Below are positions 7,297 through 14,091 of a stretch of 33,088 nt of DNA, in pieces; position 1 is the first letter of the stretch, and every line of letters begins with the position of its first letter. The DNA is from Bifidobacterium breve (GTDB lineage Bacteria > Actinomycetota > Actinomycetes > Nanopelagicales > Nanopelagicaceae), in NCBI GenBank assembly GCA_945873335.1, contig CAMCCH010000006.1, forward strand, positions 1 through 33,088, in the 5' to 3' direction. Under the pieces are notes generated by a model, which searched no databases, was not told where the DNA came from, and saw only the letters and a list, made by a program, of their open reading frames with translations. Both the position numbers and the translations under genes were made by a program.

Positions 7297-7845
7297 ATGA
7301 GCGCAAAGGATCCAAGCCGCGAGTCTCACTTCCCTGCAATAGAAAAAAAGCATGGCGAGCCGATGAAATATTGGTTTGCAGTTATGGCAAAAATCGCTGA
7401 TCAGAAATATCCGCAGCAGATCGCTCACCTTCGCGAGAATTACGGATTCTCACAAGCCCATGCCAACGCACTCGTGATGTATTCGCGTGGTTCAGTTTCG
7501 GCTAAACGCTTTGAAACCCCAGCGCAGTACTACAAAAGTATTGACGCAACGCAGGCAAAGACAGCCCGTGCAATCTTCAAGGCAATTACTTCTAAATACC
7601 CTGATGCGCAATTAGTTATTGCTTGGAATCAACCGATGATGCACATTGATGGAAAGTACGTATTTGGACTATCTGCCTCGAAGAATCACATCTCTATGTC
7701 GCCATGGAGTACCGATGTGATCGCAAAGTTTGCTCCGAAGATGAAGGATTTAGTTCTATTGAAGAAGACCATCCGCATACCCAATGACTGGGACGTCGAT
7801 GCCAAACTCATAGTGGCGATGGTGAAGGCTCGTTTATCTGAGTAG
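7297..7845 (+). CDS. DUF4287 plus DUF1801 (YdhG-like) fusion protein
   Basis: 182 aa. The N-terminal half contains the DUF4287 pattern (FPAIEKKHGEPMKYWF at 12-27, then HLRENYGFSQAHANALV). The C-terminal half (about 75-180) resembles the DUF1801/YdhG-like fold, with AWNQPMMHIDGKYVFGLSA and a late ISMSPW segment. Both domains are common in actinobacterial cytoplasmic proteins and have no settled role; members of the YdhG/Fra group have been discussed as iron-chaperone-like. It starts 3 nt behind the old-yellow-enzyme gene with no SD of its own, so its translation is probably coupled. Confidence 0.8.
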   Translation: MSAKDPSRESHFPAIEKKHGEPMKYWFAVMAKIADQKYPQQIAHLRENYGFSQAHANALVMYSRGSVSAKRFETPAQYYKSIDATQAKTARAIFKAITSKYPDAQLVIAWNQPMMHIDGKYVFGLSASKNHISMSPWSTDVIAKFAPKMKDLVLLKKTIRIPNDWDVDAKLIVAMVKARLSE

Positions 7846-7901
7846 TTCTTTTACCTCTGGATAACTTTTCCCTCTTTGTCAGTGAGCTGTATGAAACTGA
7901 C

Positions 7902-7919
7902 TACCTAGACACGTAGGTA
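7902..7919. promoter_or_regulatory. Inverted repeat, candidate operator of the toxin-antitoxin operon
   Basis: TACCTA (7902-7907), a 6-nt spacer GACACG, then TAGGTA (7914-7919): a perfect 6-6-6 inverted repeat just upstream of the antitoxin gene. Its right arm resembles the TAGGTT/TAGGCT -10 boxes used elsewhere in this window. An operator overlapping the promoter fits the autoregulation typical of type II toxin-antitoxin operons. Confidence 0.55.
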
Positions 7920-7922
7920 TTG

Positions 7923-7928
7923 AGGAGG
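7923..7928 (+). promoter_or_regulatory. Shine-Dalgarno for the long antitoxin start
   Basis: AGGAGG, 8 nt before the ATG at 7937, in frame with the antitoxin. It allows a form with 32 extra N-terminal residues. Confidence 0.5.
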
Positions 7929-8018
7929 TGAGAAAGATGTTGTTTAGAAGCACTGGCTCAATCAAAAGGGGCAAAAGGTTACTTTTTGGAACATTTCCTG
8001 CTATGGTCTGGGTATTCG

Positions 8019-8025
8019 AAGGAGG
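8019..8025 (+). promoter_or_regulatory. Shine-Dalgarno for the short antitoxin start
   Basis: AAGGAGG, 7 nt before the ATG at 8033. It is close to a perfect match to the anti-SD and decides the family-conserved start of the antitoxin. Confidence 0.75.
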
Positions 8026-8032
8026 CGCCCTC

Positions 8033-8242
8033 ATGGCTACAAATGTAAAACTACCTGATGAGCTCGTAAAGCAGGCAGGAAAGATTGCTGCCATTGAACA
8101 TCGATCAGTACCAAAACAAATCGAGTTCTATTTCAAAATTGCTGCCATCGCAGAAGCGAATCCAGAGCTCTCCTTCACTCTTATCAAAGAGATTTTGCGA
8201 AGTGACTCCGAGGCTGTTGCAGGCAAATACCAGTTTGGTTGA
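8033..8242 (+). CDS. ParD-like antitoxin
   Basis: 69 aa from the ATG at 8033. The start MATNVKLPDELVKQAGKIAA is a ribbon-helix-helix type DNA-binding N-terminus, and EHRSVPKQIEFYFKIAAIAEAN matches the ParD-like (PF11903-type) antitoxin pattern. The C-terminal part should bind the toxin. The stop overlaps the toxin ATG (TGATG), the standard coupled layout. The frame stays open upstream, and a second ATG at 7937 with its own AGGAGG would give a 101-aa form. The inverted repeat at 7902-7919 is a likely operator for autorepression. Family knowledge suggests a plasmid-stability or stress-response cassette; here it is chromosomal and isolated. Confidence 0.82.
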   Translation: MATNVKLPDELVKQAGKIAAIEHRSVPKQIEFYFKIAAIAEANPELSFTLIKEILRSDSEAVAGKYQFG

Positions 8243-8514
8243 TGGAGATATTTGTAACTCTAACTTTTGAACAACAAACCAAGAAGCTGCATAAGAATCA
8301 AAAACAATTACTAGATCTTGTCATTCACGAGATTGCCACAAACCCACTGCTTGGCGAATCCAAGAAGGCAGATCTAATGGGGATATACGTCTACAAATTC
8401 CAGATGGGCAATCGGCAATGGCTTTTGGCCTACCGAATGCTTTCAGATGAGTCCATCAAATTACTTTTAGTTGGTCCTCATGAGAATTTCTATAAGAATC
8501 TCAAAAGAAAATAA
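8242..8514 (+). CDS. RelE/ParE-superfamily toxin
   Basis: 90 aa from the ATG at 8242. The pattern is a basic helical N-terminus (FEQQTKKLHKNQKQLLDLVIHEI), then NPLLGESKKADLMGIYVYKFQ and NRQWLLAYRM, and a final strand LLLVGPHENFY. The beta-sheet core with conserved basic and aromatic residues is characteristic of RelE/ParE toxins. RelE-type members cut mRNA on ribosomes and ParE-type members inhibit gyrase; the sequence alone does not decide which. It overlaps the antitoxin stop by one base. A TTG at 8239 is possible but the coupled ATG is preferred. Confidence 0.82.
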   Translation: MEIFVTLTFEQQTKKLHKNQKQLLDLVIHEIATNPLLGESKKADLMGIYVYKFQMGNRQWLLAYRMLSDESIKLLLVGPHENFYKNLKRK

Positions 8515-8530
8515 TGACAAAGTTTCCGAT

Positions 8531-9088
8531 CTACCTGCCCTCGCGCATTCCGGGAACCATTCGATAGAACTCTGAAATATCCCAAGAACCTGCGGTGCTA
8601 TTTTTCTTCGGTAAATTTTCCTTCATCTTCGATGTGAAGGTAAAGGTGTTGAGGAAATACTTATTGCCATCGCGAGTTACATCTTTGAGTTCGACATTTA
8701 CCGCAGCCTCATGGCGGGTTCCATCGGCGCAATCTGGGTCGCAATCATTTATTGAATAGATTCCTGTTCCCGTTGCGCTGCCTTTATCCCAGGTAGACCA
8801 CTTGATGGAATGCACGACTTCACCAAAATCGGCACAGGTATTTGTCATTGTGCCAGGGCGTTGTTCTTCCAACTCACATACAAATGTCCAAAGTTCTTGA
8901 GAAGAGATGGAATCTGACGCAGGTAGAAATGTGCGCTCTGGCTCTGGTAGAAAATCTGTTTCAACAGATTCGTAATCTAGAGAACTAGAAATAGGCAGGC
9001 GCTCTTGTAGCGCGCTAAAGGCGAAGGTCACTGCCCAAAATGTCAGAAATAGAACTATGGAAAGAAGTGCGCGCCGCGAAAGGCTCAC
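8531..9088 (-). CDS. Membrane-anchored or secreted protein of unknown function
   Basis: 185 aa. One N-terminal hydrophobic segment (LLSIVLFLTFWAVTFAFSAL, about 8-27) acts as signal anchor or signal peptide. The rest is extracytoplasmic with several cysteines (two around 70-86, and DCDPDCADG), suggesting disulfides. No family recognised. The GTG start at 9086-9088 overlaps the stop of the upstream TPR gene (GTGA), so the two are translationally coupled. A partnership with the TPR protein across the membrane is plausible but unproven. Confidence 0.75.
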   Translation of the reverse strand: MSLSRRALLSIVLFLTFWAVTFAFSALQERLPISSSLDYESVETDFLPEPERTFLPASDSISSQELWTFVCELEEQRPGTMTNTCADFGEVVHSIKWSTWDKGSATGTGIYSINDCDPDCADGTRHEAAVNVELKDVTRDGNKYFLNTFTFTSKMKENLPKKNSTAGSWDISEFYRMVPGMREGR

Positions 9089-10005
9089 TGCTCGTCTTCC
9101 ATGATTTCTTCAAGGTTTGCAATACGGCGCAGGATTTCATTGGATTCGCCAACGCGACCCTTTGAAACTAAGAGTTTGGCAATCTCTTTTTCGATATCGA
9201 TTGCAAGATCCCAGTCAGTGTGACAAGCACCTGCATTCATAGAAAGTGCTTGGCGTAGTTCTTCTTCGGCCTCATCGACTTCACCGATAAGAATCTTGGC
9301 ACAACCCATGCGATAGCGGGCCCAAGTTTCAAGAACACTTTTCTGCGCCGTTATTGCAAAGTCCAAAGTCTTTTGTGCATGGCGCATCGCCTCAACGCTA
9401 TTGCCTAATTCGATAAAGCAAACGGTGATGTATTCATCGCAATAGAAAACGCGCTCTGGCTCTTTCTCTCTCTTGAAATATGTGCGAGCGCTCTGCAACG
9501 CAGCGAGTGCTTCTGGATATCGCTTGAGTTGAATGCAGGCAGAGCCAACGTTGTAATAATCAATTCCATTTGTTAGATCTGATAAATCCGGATCAACATT
9601 TTCTAATGCTTTGGTGTGGCACTCAAGTGATTTTTCATATTCACCTGCGGCATAGTAAAAACGGCCAGCATCTCGAAACATTTCAATTGATGCTGCGGCA
9701 TCTTCATCTTTGAGTAATTCTGCTGCATCGAGTGCAACTTGAGCTGCTTCGGCGTCGCGATCTAACTTGCGAAGTGACCAGGTAATTCCTTCATAGACAT
9801 GGAGCATCCGCGATGTTCCAACGAATGTTGATTGACCCTCATAAATTTCGCGAGCGCTTTGACATAAGGCAAGTGCTGCCTTGTGATCCCCACGGTCATA
9901 TGCCAAATGGCTAAGTTCAATAAATGTTTCTGCGCGCTCTGTTCCAACACTTGCTGGAATTTTCTTCCAGAGTTCTTTCTCATCGGGTTTGTTTTCTGTA
10001 CTCAC
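9085..10005 (-). CDS. Tetratricopeptide-repeat protein
   Basis: 306 aa, soluble, built from about six to seven TPR units. Clear examples are the helical pairs around FIELSHLAYDRGDHKAALAL, MFRDAGRFYYAAGEYEKSLE, YYNVGSACIQLKRYPEALAA, ARYRMGCAKILIGEVDEAEE and a final LLVSKGRVGESNEILRRI. TPRs are protein-interaction scaffolds; no catalytic domain is attached. The GTG at 10003-10005 has a short SD (AAAGG) 5 nt upstream. It overlaps the following membrane-protein gene by 4 nt. Directly upstream is the hairpin-rich non-coding region 10020-10200, which could be its leader. Confidence 0.85.
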   Translation of the reverse strand: MSTENKPDEKELWKKIPASVGTERAETFIELSHLAYDRGDHKAALALCQSAREIYEGQSTFVGTSRMLHVYEGITWSLRKLDRDAEAAQVALDAAELLKDEDAAASIEMFRDAGRFYYAAGEYEKSLECHTKALENVDPDLSDLTNGIDYYNVGSACIQLKRYPEALAALQSARTYFKREKEPERVFYCDEYITVCFIELGNSVEAMRHAQKTLDFAITAQKSVLETWARYRMGCAKILIGEVDEAEEELRQALSMNAGACHTDWDLAIDIEKEIAKLLVSKGRVGESNEILRRIANLEEIMEDEQ

Positions 10006-10019
10006 CGTGGCCTTTCTTG

Positions 10020-10200
10020 AGGCAATAGAGCTTCGGACGGAGTGGAGAAGTTACTCTGCGGGGCTGACAAATCAGCCTCAGGTATAGGGACTTCCTGAGG
10101 GTGTTTCTTTCGGGGGAAGCGCACAGTAGCACAGAATTCGAACAGGTGTTCGGGCAGACTAAGAGGCCTATGTGGCGCGTTCCGAACCTTCACCGGCATC
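10020..10200. other. Non-coding stretch with mutually exclusive hairpins, possible structured RNA or leader
   Basis: No convincing gene covers 10006-10259. Perfect inverted repeats occur in series: GGCTGA-CAAA-TCAGCC (10062-10077), CCTCAGG/CCTGAGG (10076-10082 with 10094-10100, 11-nt loop), CGAAC-AGGT-GTTCG (10139-10152) and GTTCGG/CCGAAC (10148-10153 with 10182-10187). Pairs one and two share bases, as do three and four, so they are alternatives. This is typical of attenuators or structured RNAs. It may be the 5' leader of the TPR operon (minus) or an independent RNA on either strand. It matches no riboswitch, tmRNA, RNase P or SRP signature that I can recognise. Confidence 0.4.
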
Positions 10201-10259
10201 TCACTGCACATTCACTTTGGACATGCGCCCTGTTTGGCTCAATCCCCCATCATCTCCTC

Positions 10260-10448
10260 ATGGATCCCTTTCACTCACCATTTATCTTCAATGCTCCTCG
10301 CGATAGCGCTAAGGAGAACTCGCAATTCGAGACTGATGAGCGGGCCCTCTTTAGTCGCTCACGCAAAGCGATTGAGGCCATTGAAATAGAACTGCGCCGC
10401 GAGAGAAGTTTCCTAGATATCTTGTTCAACTCTCGCAAGCTTGGATAG
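10260..10448 (+). CDS. Possible small hypothetical protein
   Basis: 62 aa, beginning MDPFHSPFIFNAPRDSAKEN and ending in a charged helical segment (RKAIEAIEIELRRERSF). Codon choice looks like that of neighbouring genes and the predicted helix is amphipathic, but there is neither an SD nor a -10 at the usual distance, and no family is recognised. The open frame continues upstream to 10101, across the hairpin region, where the translation looks non-coding. Kept at low confidence. Confidence 0.35.
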   Translation: MDPFHSPFIFNAPRDSAKENSQFETDERALFSRSRKAIEAIEIELRRERSFLDILFNSRKLG

Positions 10449-10584
10449 CTGCAAAATTCCTGCACCAGTGTTTGAGCGAAATTCATAATACATACACTTT
10501 CACCAAGCCATTTTTTTGAGCTCTGAGGTCGAAACTATTACTGCTTCCCCATTCGAGTTCCAGATATAGCGAAGGGAAGTTCTC

Positions 10585-10755
10585 ATGCCTCAAATGCTTG
10601 ATTTTCCAACGTGTTACGTCTGTCGTTCAGTCGACTTGGAAATCATCTCTAATGAAGAGTTTGGCCCAATGACTATGTGTTGCGAATGTGGTTATTCATG
10701 GATCGCATCATATGAAGAGTTGAGTTCAGACATCCGCGTCAATATCGCTTCATAA
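10585..10755 (+). CDS. Zinc-ribbon micro-protein
   Basis: 56 aa starting MPQMLDFPTCYVCRSVDLEI. Two cysteine knuckles, CYVC (10-13) and CCEC (32-35) followed by GYSW, form a likely four-Cys zinc ribbon. The C-terminus is acidic (SYEELSSD). SD-like GAAGGGA sits about 7 nt before the ATG at 10585. Such proteins are often nucleic-acid or protein adaptors; the role is unknown. It lies alone between the hairpin-rich region and a convergent secreted-protein gene. Confidence 0.7.
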   Translation: MPQMLDFPTCYVCRSVDLEIISNEEFGPMTMCCECGYSWIASYEELSSDIRVNIAS

Positions 10756-10811
10756 ACATAACAAGGTAGAAATTTTCTGCCACCAAGATAGACGGCTTTG
10801 AGAAAAACTCT

Positions 10812-12098
10812 CTAAGCCTTCTTGAAACCAGCTGGGCACACAGGCTTTACAGCCGTTACCTTCTTTGTTGTCTTTCCCTTTACGCAAGAAATAGTGATGG
10901 TCTTAGCTTTTGCAACGCTGCCTCTACTTGTTGCTGTGGTGGATTTCTTTGGTGTGCTCATCTGCTGTTCTGATGCAGCAACAGTCATATTGCTCTCTGC
11001 AGATGGCTTACCGAGATCGTTATATGCGGGATTGAGTGAGATATCGAGCATTGGATCTGGGAATTCAAAACCTGATACTTGAATAACAATTTTGCCATTC
11101 TTTGCAGAGACATTTGCAATCGCTGCAGTTGAGCCACCAGCACCTGTGCGAACAGACACCACGAGCGCTGTTGCAGCATCTTCTGGCCTTGTTAGATTCC
11201 AGAGCGCAATCGCATCAGCAAATGAAATGGATGCGTAATAGAAACCTGTATTTACTGATGTGCCATCTGGTGCAAGGCGCGGCGCACTTGCTTTGTAGGT
11301 AAATGCTTTCTTTTCAGCATTCCAAGTAGGCGTTGAAAGTTTGCAAATTCCATTAGAGCCTACGTAGATCTTTCCTGCACTTCCAGGAATCGAAAAGCCC
11401 ATTGGATCATTGGAGGGAACAATCACGCTTTGGAATTGAGTCACAACGGTTGAGGCAACGCCTTTATCTCCTGTGCAATCCCTTGAGCTCTTAGCTGTTG
11501 GGACTTTGACAGGGTAGCCAGAGAATTCAAAAACATTCTTACCGCCAGTAGATGTGATATTTACTGTGGCATCGGTGACAACACCAAATGTCACACCAAC
11601 TTGAAAATCAGAGATTCGCATCTTTATGCCAATGGCAACTTCCGAGTTTAAGTTCACGGGTGTCGTTGGACTCGTTGGAAGCGCTGCAAGCGAGACTTTA
11701 TTTCCTGGTGAATATGTTGGCTTTGCATCTATGACGATCCATGGAACAAACTCATTTGCATTCTTGGCCTCTAGATAGAGTCCGTCGTAATTCTCGGCTG
11801 CAAATGCATCGGCTGCACTCCAGCGCCCTGGTAATTCGCTACCTGCTGCAACGTTATTTGTATTTCCGGCACTGCCTCCTGCGCCACCAGTTGCAACCCA
11901 TGAAAGCGCAATAGCTTTTGCGCCAACGGGTGTGAGTGAAACGCTTTCGATGCAGTAATCAACTGGTGCAATTGAACATGCTTGAAAGGCACCTTTTGGA
12001 ATCGAGAGAGCAGCATGCGCTGTTGGAGCATTGATACTTGTGGCGACTAAGCCAAATGCAAGTACTGCTAATCCTCGAGTAAATCTCTCCAGTTTCAT
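10812..12098 (-). CDS. Secreted or surface protein with conserved-looking C-terminal Cys motif
   Basis: 428 aa. Signal peptide MKLERFTRGLAVLAFGLVATS ... AHA. The mature part is Ala/Gly/Thr/Ser-rich and beta-predicted, with paired cysteines (CSIAPVDYC; CTGD...CKLS). After a Ser/Thr/Lys linker (about 375-395) comes a 30-residue basic tail with two Cys: ITISCVKGKTTKKVTAVKPV then CPAGFKKA. I remember very similar tails (CVKGKxTKKVTAVxPxCPxGYKKK) at the ends of unrelated secreted proteins of freshwater actinobacteria, so it may be a surface-retention module; this is recollection, not a search. The start is supported by a -10 (TACTTT) 6 nt upstream. No enzyme motif seen. Confidence 0.8.
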   Translation of the reverse strand: MKLERFTRGLAVLAFGLVATSINAPTAHAALSIPKGAFQACSIAPVDYCIESVSLTPVGAKAIALSWVATGGAGGSAGNTNNVAAGSELPGRWSAADAFAAENYDGLYLEAKNANEFVPWIVIDAKPTYSPGNKVSLAALPTSPTTPVNLNSEVAIGIKMRISDFQVGVTFGVVTDATVNITSTGGKNVFEFSGYPVKVPTAKSSRDCTGDKGVASTVVTQFQSVIVPSNDPMGFSIPGSAGKIYVGSNGICKLSTPTWNAEKKAFTYKASAPRLAPDGTSVNTGFYYASISFADAIALWNLTRPEDAATALVVSVRTGAGGSTAAIANVSAKNGKIVIQVSGFEFPDPMLDISLNPAYNDLGKPSAESNMTVAASEQQMSTPKKSTTATSRGSVAKAKTITISCVKGKTTKKVTAVKPVCPAGFKKA

Positions 12099-12104
12099 AA
12101 GGCC

Positions 12105-12110
12105 AAAGTA
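12105..12110 (-). promoter_or_regulatory. -10 box, leaderless start at 12098
   Basis: Minus-strand TACTTT lies 6 nt before the ATG at 12096-12098. A short perfect inverted repeat (CCCTC-T-GAGGG, 12121-12131) lies in the -35 region and could be a protein-binding site. Confidence 0.5.
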
Positions 12111-12242
12111 TCAAGAATTACCCTCTGAGGGAACAAGCGATGCGGTGTGCATTCCTGTTTATTCTCGCACTGACTAAATGCGTTTTTAACAATCTGAGAT
12201 TTTATGCACCCAGCTGCAATTATTTTTTGAATACCCGATTAT

Positions 12243-12428
12243 TTAGCTACCTGAAACAAAGCGAAGTGGCTTGACCAATTCATTAGTGGCTAAGAGTTCA
12301 AGGGCTGCAACAGTTGCAGGTGTGATCTCGCGATCTGGTTGTACCTCAGGGGTATCGAGAAAGAATGAGACAACGCAATCGCCACAGGCAATAGCGCGCA
12401 TGGTGCAGGTCTGACAGTTGATGATCAT
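12243..12428 (-). CDS. Small four-cysteine protein
   Basis: 61 aa starting MIINCQTCTMRAIACGDCVV: CxxC (5, 8) and CxxC (15, 18) within the first 18 residues, a classic metal-binding arrangement. The rest is an acidic/hydrophobic helix region (TPATVAALELLATNELVKPL) and a short end (RFVSGS). No SD; TACCGT 6 nt upstream supports this start. The family is unknown to me; zinc or Fe-S binding is inferred. It lies 52 nt downstream of the 131-aa gene, on the same strand. Confidence 0.7.
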   Translation of the reverse strand: MIINCQTCTMRAIACGDCVVSFFLDTPEVQPDREITPATVAALELLATNELVKPLRFVSGS

Positions 12429-12434
12429 GGAATT

Positions 12435-12440
12435 ACGGTA
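12435..12440 (-). promoter_or_regulatory. -10 box, leaderless start at 12428
   Basis: Minus-strand TACCGT, 6 nt before the ATG at 12426-12428. There is no SD and no obvious -35 at 17 bp. Confidence 0.45.
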
Positions 12441-12480
12441 AAGCCCGCCACTGACAAATGCCTTGGTGCGTGTCGCGGCC

Positions 12481-12876
12481 TTATGGACGAATAACTACCC
12501 TGACAACATCGGCAGCCGTTGCCGACTCCCCTAGTTCATGATTTACATTCGTTGGAATTCCATTGATTTGCGCAGCGCCTAAGAAAGCGAGCTGGGCTGC
12601 AATCTCAGTCATCCAATAAAACGCGCCTGGCCCTGCTCGGTCAAGGATGCGCTGCGCCTCGGCCAATTGGCGATCACTAAATTTTTCAACATCGTTATTG
12701 TCATCATCAATTACGCTAAGTAAAAAGCGCTTGATATCTAAGCCAATGCCAGTTGCATCATTGGAGCTTTCAACGAGTTCTCGCAATTCGGCATCGAGGC
12801 CGCGCAATCTCTTGCGTTTTTTGCTGCGACTCAGAAATAGATAGATCAGGACTGTGAAGAAAAGTAATTCGAACAT
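12481..12876 (-). CDS. Membrane-anchored protein of unknown function
   Basis: 131 aa. N-terminal hydrophobic anchor (MFELLFFTVLIYLFLS) followed by a basic stretch (RSKKRKRLR), so the bulk is probably cytoplasmic. The remainder is helical with an acidic DDDNND patch, then a hydrophobic C-terminal part ending VVRVVIRP. No family recognised. The start has no SD; CACAAT lies 6 nt upstream, a weaker match than the other leaderless promoters. It follows the P450 gene on the same strand (36 nt gap). Confidence 0.65.
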   Translation of the reverse strand: MFELLFFTVLIYLFLSRSKKRKRLRGLDAELRELVESSNDATGIGLDIKRFLLSVIDDDNNDVEKFSDRQLAEAQRILDRAGPGAFYWMTEIAAQLAFLGAAQINGIPTNVNHELGESATAADVVRVVIRP

Positions 12877-12912
12877 AAAACCATTGTGAACCCTAAGGCT
12901 GACAAATGGGGC

Positions 12913-13965
12913 CTACAGGCTTATAAAAAGCTTCTCAATTACTAAAGGCACCGAACTGAGCTCATCTGGGTATCGCATGATGGCTGTCTCGGGTGAGATG
13001 CTCCAATTGATATTGCTGGAAAGTAATACTTGAAGGAAGACCCTGACTTCAAATTCGGCTAAGTGGTTTCCGATGCAGGTGTGTGGGCCAAAGCCAAATG
13101 CAACGTGGGCATTTCGCTCTCTGCGCAAATTGAATGTTGTTGGATCTGGGAAAACTTCAGGATCAAAGTTTCCAGAAACGAAACTGATATTTACATATCT
13201 ATCATCAGGCAAATCAGTAGCTCCAGTTTCTGGAACTGTAGTTCTGCCCATCCAAGGAATTGGGGTGAGGTATCGCAAGAATTCTTGTACAGCGCTATCG
13301 ATGAGTTCAGGTTCAGCGATGAGCATCTCTTTATCGGCTGAGTTATTTCCCAGGTGCAGCAAAATTCCTGCAATCATCTTCACCATTGTGTCTCGGCCAC
13401 CGGCCAACATGACACTAACGATTCCTCTAAATTCAATTGGGCTAACTTGTCGGCCTTCGATTTCCATATGAGCAATTCGATGCCAGACATCATTGCTCTC
13501 AATACTCATACTCTCTTCATATACGCGATCGATATATGCATGAAGAACGCTGCCATCTCGCTCTGGCCCAGTTGCAGTCCAGACATCTGGTCCCCAAGAA
13601 ATCCATTCAGTTACATCTTTTTCACGGCCATACAAAATTCCTAAGTTATGCATCACGATTGGAAGTGCAAGATGTGGAATCACATCGCGGGAAGGGTCAG
13701 TGAGAAATTCGGCAAGTAATTTCTTTGTACTTTGAGCAAAAGCGGCTTCGCATTTTTCAATCGCTGGCTTTACAAATATCGGAGCAAGTGCGCTTCTATA
13801 CAGATGGTGGCGCGGTGGATCTACTTCTAAAGGAAGTTGTCTATAGGTGCGAACATCAGAGTCCCCTTGTAAATCTGAGGAGTAAGTCTGAGTATCTCGA
13901 AGGGCGTCGCGAACAGCTTTATGTCCTTTGATGAAGCGAGAGACGGGGAGTTTGACGACAGCCAT
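12913..13965 (-). CDS. Cytochrome P450
   Basis: 350 aa, shorter than the usual ~400 aa because the N-terminal membrane-proximal part is reduced. Core motifs are present: the I-helix AGGRDT (188-193), the ExxR pair in EFLR (E228, R231), and the heme-binding loop FGFGPHTCIG with C297 as thiolate ligand. PPRHHLYR (50-57) matches the heme-propionate-contacting region. It should be a soluble bacterial class I monooxygenase needing ferredoxin and reductase, neither of which is encoded nearby. Its own promoter is strong: -10 TATTAT and -35 TTGACC. The substrate is unknown. Confidence 0.92.
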   Translation of the reverse strand: MAVVKLPVSRFIKGHKAVRDALRDTQTYSSDLQGDSDVRTYRQLPLEVDPPRHHLYRSALAPIFVKPAIEKCEAAFAQSTKKLLAEFLTDPSRDVIPHLALPIVMHNLGILYGREKDVTEWISWGPDVWTATGPERDGSVLHAYIDRVYEESMSIESNDVWHRIAHMEIEGRQVSPIEFRGIVSVMLAGGRDTMVKMIAGILLHLGNNSADKEMLIAEPELIDSAVQEFLRYLTPIPWMGRTTVPETGATDLPDDRYVNISFVSGNFDPEVFPDPTTFNLRRERNAHVAFGFGPHTCIGNHLAEFEVRVFLQVLLSSNINWSISPETAIMRYPDELSSVPLVIEKLFISL

Positions 13966-13971
13966 AAACGG

Positions 13972-14001
13972 ATAATAAGAGGGCTTTCAATGTTGGGTCA
14001 A
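13972..14001 (-). promoter_or_regulatory. P450 promoter (-35 TTGACC, -10 TATTAT)
   Basis: On the minus strand TTGACC (13996-14001) and TATTAT (13972-13977) are 18 bp apart. The -10 ends 6 nt before the ATG at 13963-13965, giving a leaderless transcript. It is the best consensus promoter in the window. Confidence 0.7.
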
Positions 14002-14091
14002 TATCGCCATCTAGTCGAGGCAAAAAGTTCTCATCCGTTACAATTTAACTCAGTCAATCTTTTGTAATCGTGATATTTCACATCGGACGGG

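Noticed and set aside
10134-10160. TTCGAAC motif resembling a tRNA T-arm
   Set aside because: There is no acceptor stem, D-arm or anticodon arm at the needed distances on either strand.
10002-10211. 69-aa minus-strand frame upstream of the TPR gene
   Set aside because: Pro/Arg-rich translation without domain features, running through the hairpin-rich region; it looks non-coding.
10101-10259. N-terminal extension of the 62-aa plus-strand frame
   Set aside because: It translates the hairpin region into a Trp/His-rich sequence without coding character.
10505-10520. Run of T residues, possible rho-independent terminator
   Set aside because: No GC-rich hairpin precedes it on the plus strand and none follows for the minus strand.
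12140-12274. 44-aa plus-strand frame in the gap before the four-Cys protein
   Set aside because: No SD or promoter, Phe/Cys/Asn-rich, and it overlaps the minus-strand gene.
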